From positions 1-13,437 of the forward strand of contig JAUQYT010000038.1 in NCBI GenBank assembly GCA_030587605.1: DNA of 13,437 bases, in the 5' to 3' direction. The notes beneath the pieces were generated by a model. It searched no databases, was not told the DNA's origin, and was given only the letters and a program-made list of their open reading frames with translations. The first letter of the stretch is position 1, and the number at the start of each line of letters is the position of its first letter. This DNA is from Candidatus Njordarchaeum guaymasense (GTDB lineage: Archaea; Asgardarchaeota; Njordarchaeia; Njordarchaeales; Njordarchaeaceae). The position numbers and the translations under genes were made by a program. This document shows, piece by piece, positions 12,869 through 13,437 of this stretch.

Positions 12869-13437
12869 TCAACTTTTTATTGTTTTCCCTTGCTCAACCG
12901 TAACCCCCGGCTTCAGTTTGACGCCGGGGCCTATGACAACATTTTCTCCTATCTTGCAGCCCGCCCCTATTATGGCTGATGGATCTATCACTGTGTTTGA
13001 GCCTATCTCACATTTCTCGTCAAGGATGCATCTGCTTAGGGTGACTTGTGAGTGAATATCAGTTGAGTTGAATACTAGTGCACCGTTCAGCGTTGAGAGA
13101 TTGCCTACATTCACGCCATGCTTCAATATTGTGCCCGCCCTAATTGCAGCATCCTTGCGTATCGTGCATGAATCCTCGACATAAACTGGGCCTTCAATTC
13201 TGACTCCTGCTTCGAGGATCGTTTCATCTCCAATCCACGCCATTCCCCTTATCTTGGCCCCAGCTACATCAGCCGTGGGGGAGATCGAGGGGCTAAGCTT
13301 CCTTAGTAGCCATTCCGATGCCTCAAGGAGACCTTCGACGCTTCCCACATCTGTCCAAAAACCTTTTGCTCTATAGCCGTATAGGGGTTTCTTCATGTCA
13401 AGCATTCTGGGGAATACGTCTTTTGCGAAGTCAAATG
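12869..13437 (-). CDS. Sugar-1-phosphate nucleotidyltransferase, C-terminal part (partial)
   Basis: The open frame runs off the right edge, so only the last 189 or so residues are seen. The edge reads FDFAKDVFPRML and then PLYGYRAKGFWTDVGS, the end of the nucleotidyltransferase domain typical of GlmU-like and mannose-1-phosphate guanylyltransferase-like proteins. The rest is a left-handed beta-helix built of hexapeptide repeats (for example VIDPSAIIGAGCKIGENVVI). Such proteins make NDP-sugars for glycan or glycolipid synthesis, and in some the beta-helix adds an acetyltransferase activity. The catalytic N-terminal half is outside, so the sugar and nucleotide cannot be assigned. It is probably co-transcribed with the Trm112-like gene 46 bp downstream. 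Confidence 0.88.
   Translation of the reverse strand, partial: FDFAKDVFPRMLDMKKPLYGYRAKGFWTDVGSVEGLLEASEWLLRKLSPSISPTADVAGAKIRGMAWIGDETILEAGVRIEGPVYVEDSCTIRKDAAIRAGTILKHGVNVGNLSTLNGALVFNSTDIHSQVTLSRCILDEKCEIGSNTVIDPSAIIGAGCKIGENVVIGPGVKLKPGVTVEQGKTIKS

Noticed and set aside
1..13437. Mobile elements, CRISPR arrays, defence or prophage genes
   Set aside because: No transposase, integrase, repeat-spacer array or att-like direct repeats around the tRNA genes was seen; the region reads as core archaeal chromosome.

Overview
The window is archaeal. The evidence is a TgtA-type tRNA-guanine transglycosylase, split glycine decarboxylase subunits (GcvPA and GcvPB), a CopG-like ribbon-helix-helix protein directly upstream of ftsZ, TATA boxes about 25 bp before predicted starts, GGTGA/GGAGG ribosome sites, and tRNA genes cut by bulge-helix-bulge (BHB) introns. 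Having ftsZ together with heavily split tRNAs argues against Sulfolobales and Thermoproteales, which lack ftsZ. It fits another TACK-type lineage, Bathyarchaeia-like for example, but that placement is inference. No mobile element, CRISPR array or phage gene is visible.

Layout, left to right. (1) 12-235: tRNA-Leu(GAG) broken by four small BHB introns, followed on the same strand by tgtA (386-2050) and a PHP phosphoesterase gene (2078-2746). (2) 2760-4279, minus strand: a short RHH regulator and ftsZ, with a 17-bp perfect palindrome between the TATA box and the regulator start, convergent with the PHP gene. (3) 4540-7884, minus strand: gcvPA, gcvPB and a MoaD/SAMP-like protein ending in Gly-Gly. 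(4) 8162-9961, plus strand and divergent from gcvPA: a large exported, sequon-rich, single-pass membrane protein with two similar extracellular domains, reminiscent of ribophorin I, and a cytosolic coiled coil. (5) 10085-10273: a 2[4Fe-4S] ferredoxin with its own promoter and a possible terminator. (6) 10427-10565: tRNA-Gln(TTG) with two BHB introns. (7) 10742-12085: a class-III aminotransferase of the glutamate-1-semialdehyde aminomutase family with altered motifs. (8) 12103-13437, minus strand: a Trm112-like zinc protein with a very large insertion, and the C-terminal part of a sugar-nucleotidyltransferase that runs off the window.

Functional themes. tRNA maturation recurs: two multi-intron tRNA genes, the archaeosine transglycosylase and a Trm112-like methyltransferase partner. 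The RHH-ftsZ pair looks like an autoregulated cell-division unit of the CdrS type. GcvPA and GcvPB form the P-protein of glycine cleavage; the H, T and L components are not in the window.

The most striking observations are the six non-canonical tRNA introns, whose junctions can be derived base by base from BHB geometry (all in the D-arm, the 5' anticodon stem, the variable arm or the T-loop, none at 37/38), and the palindromic candidate operator in front of the RHH-ftsZ genes.
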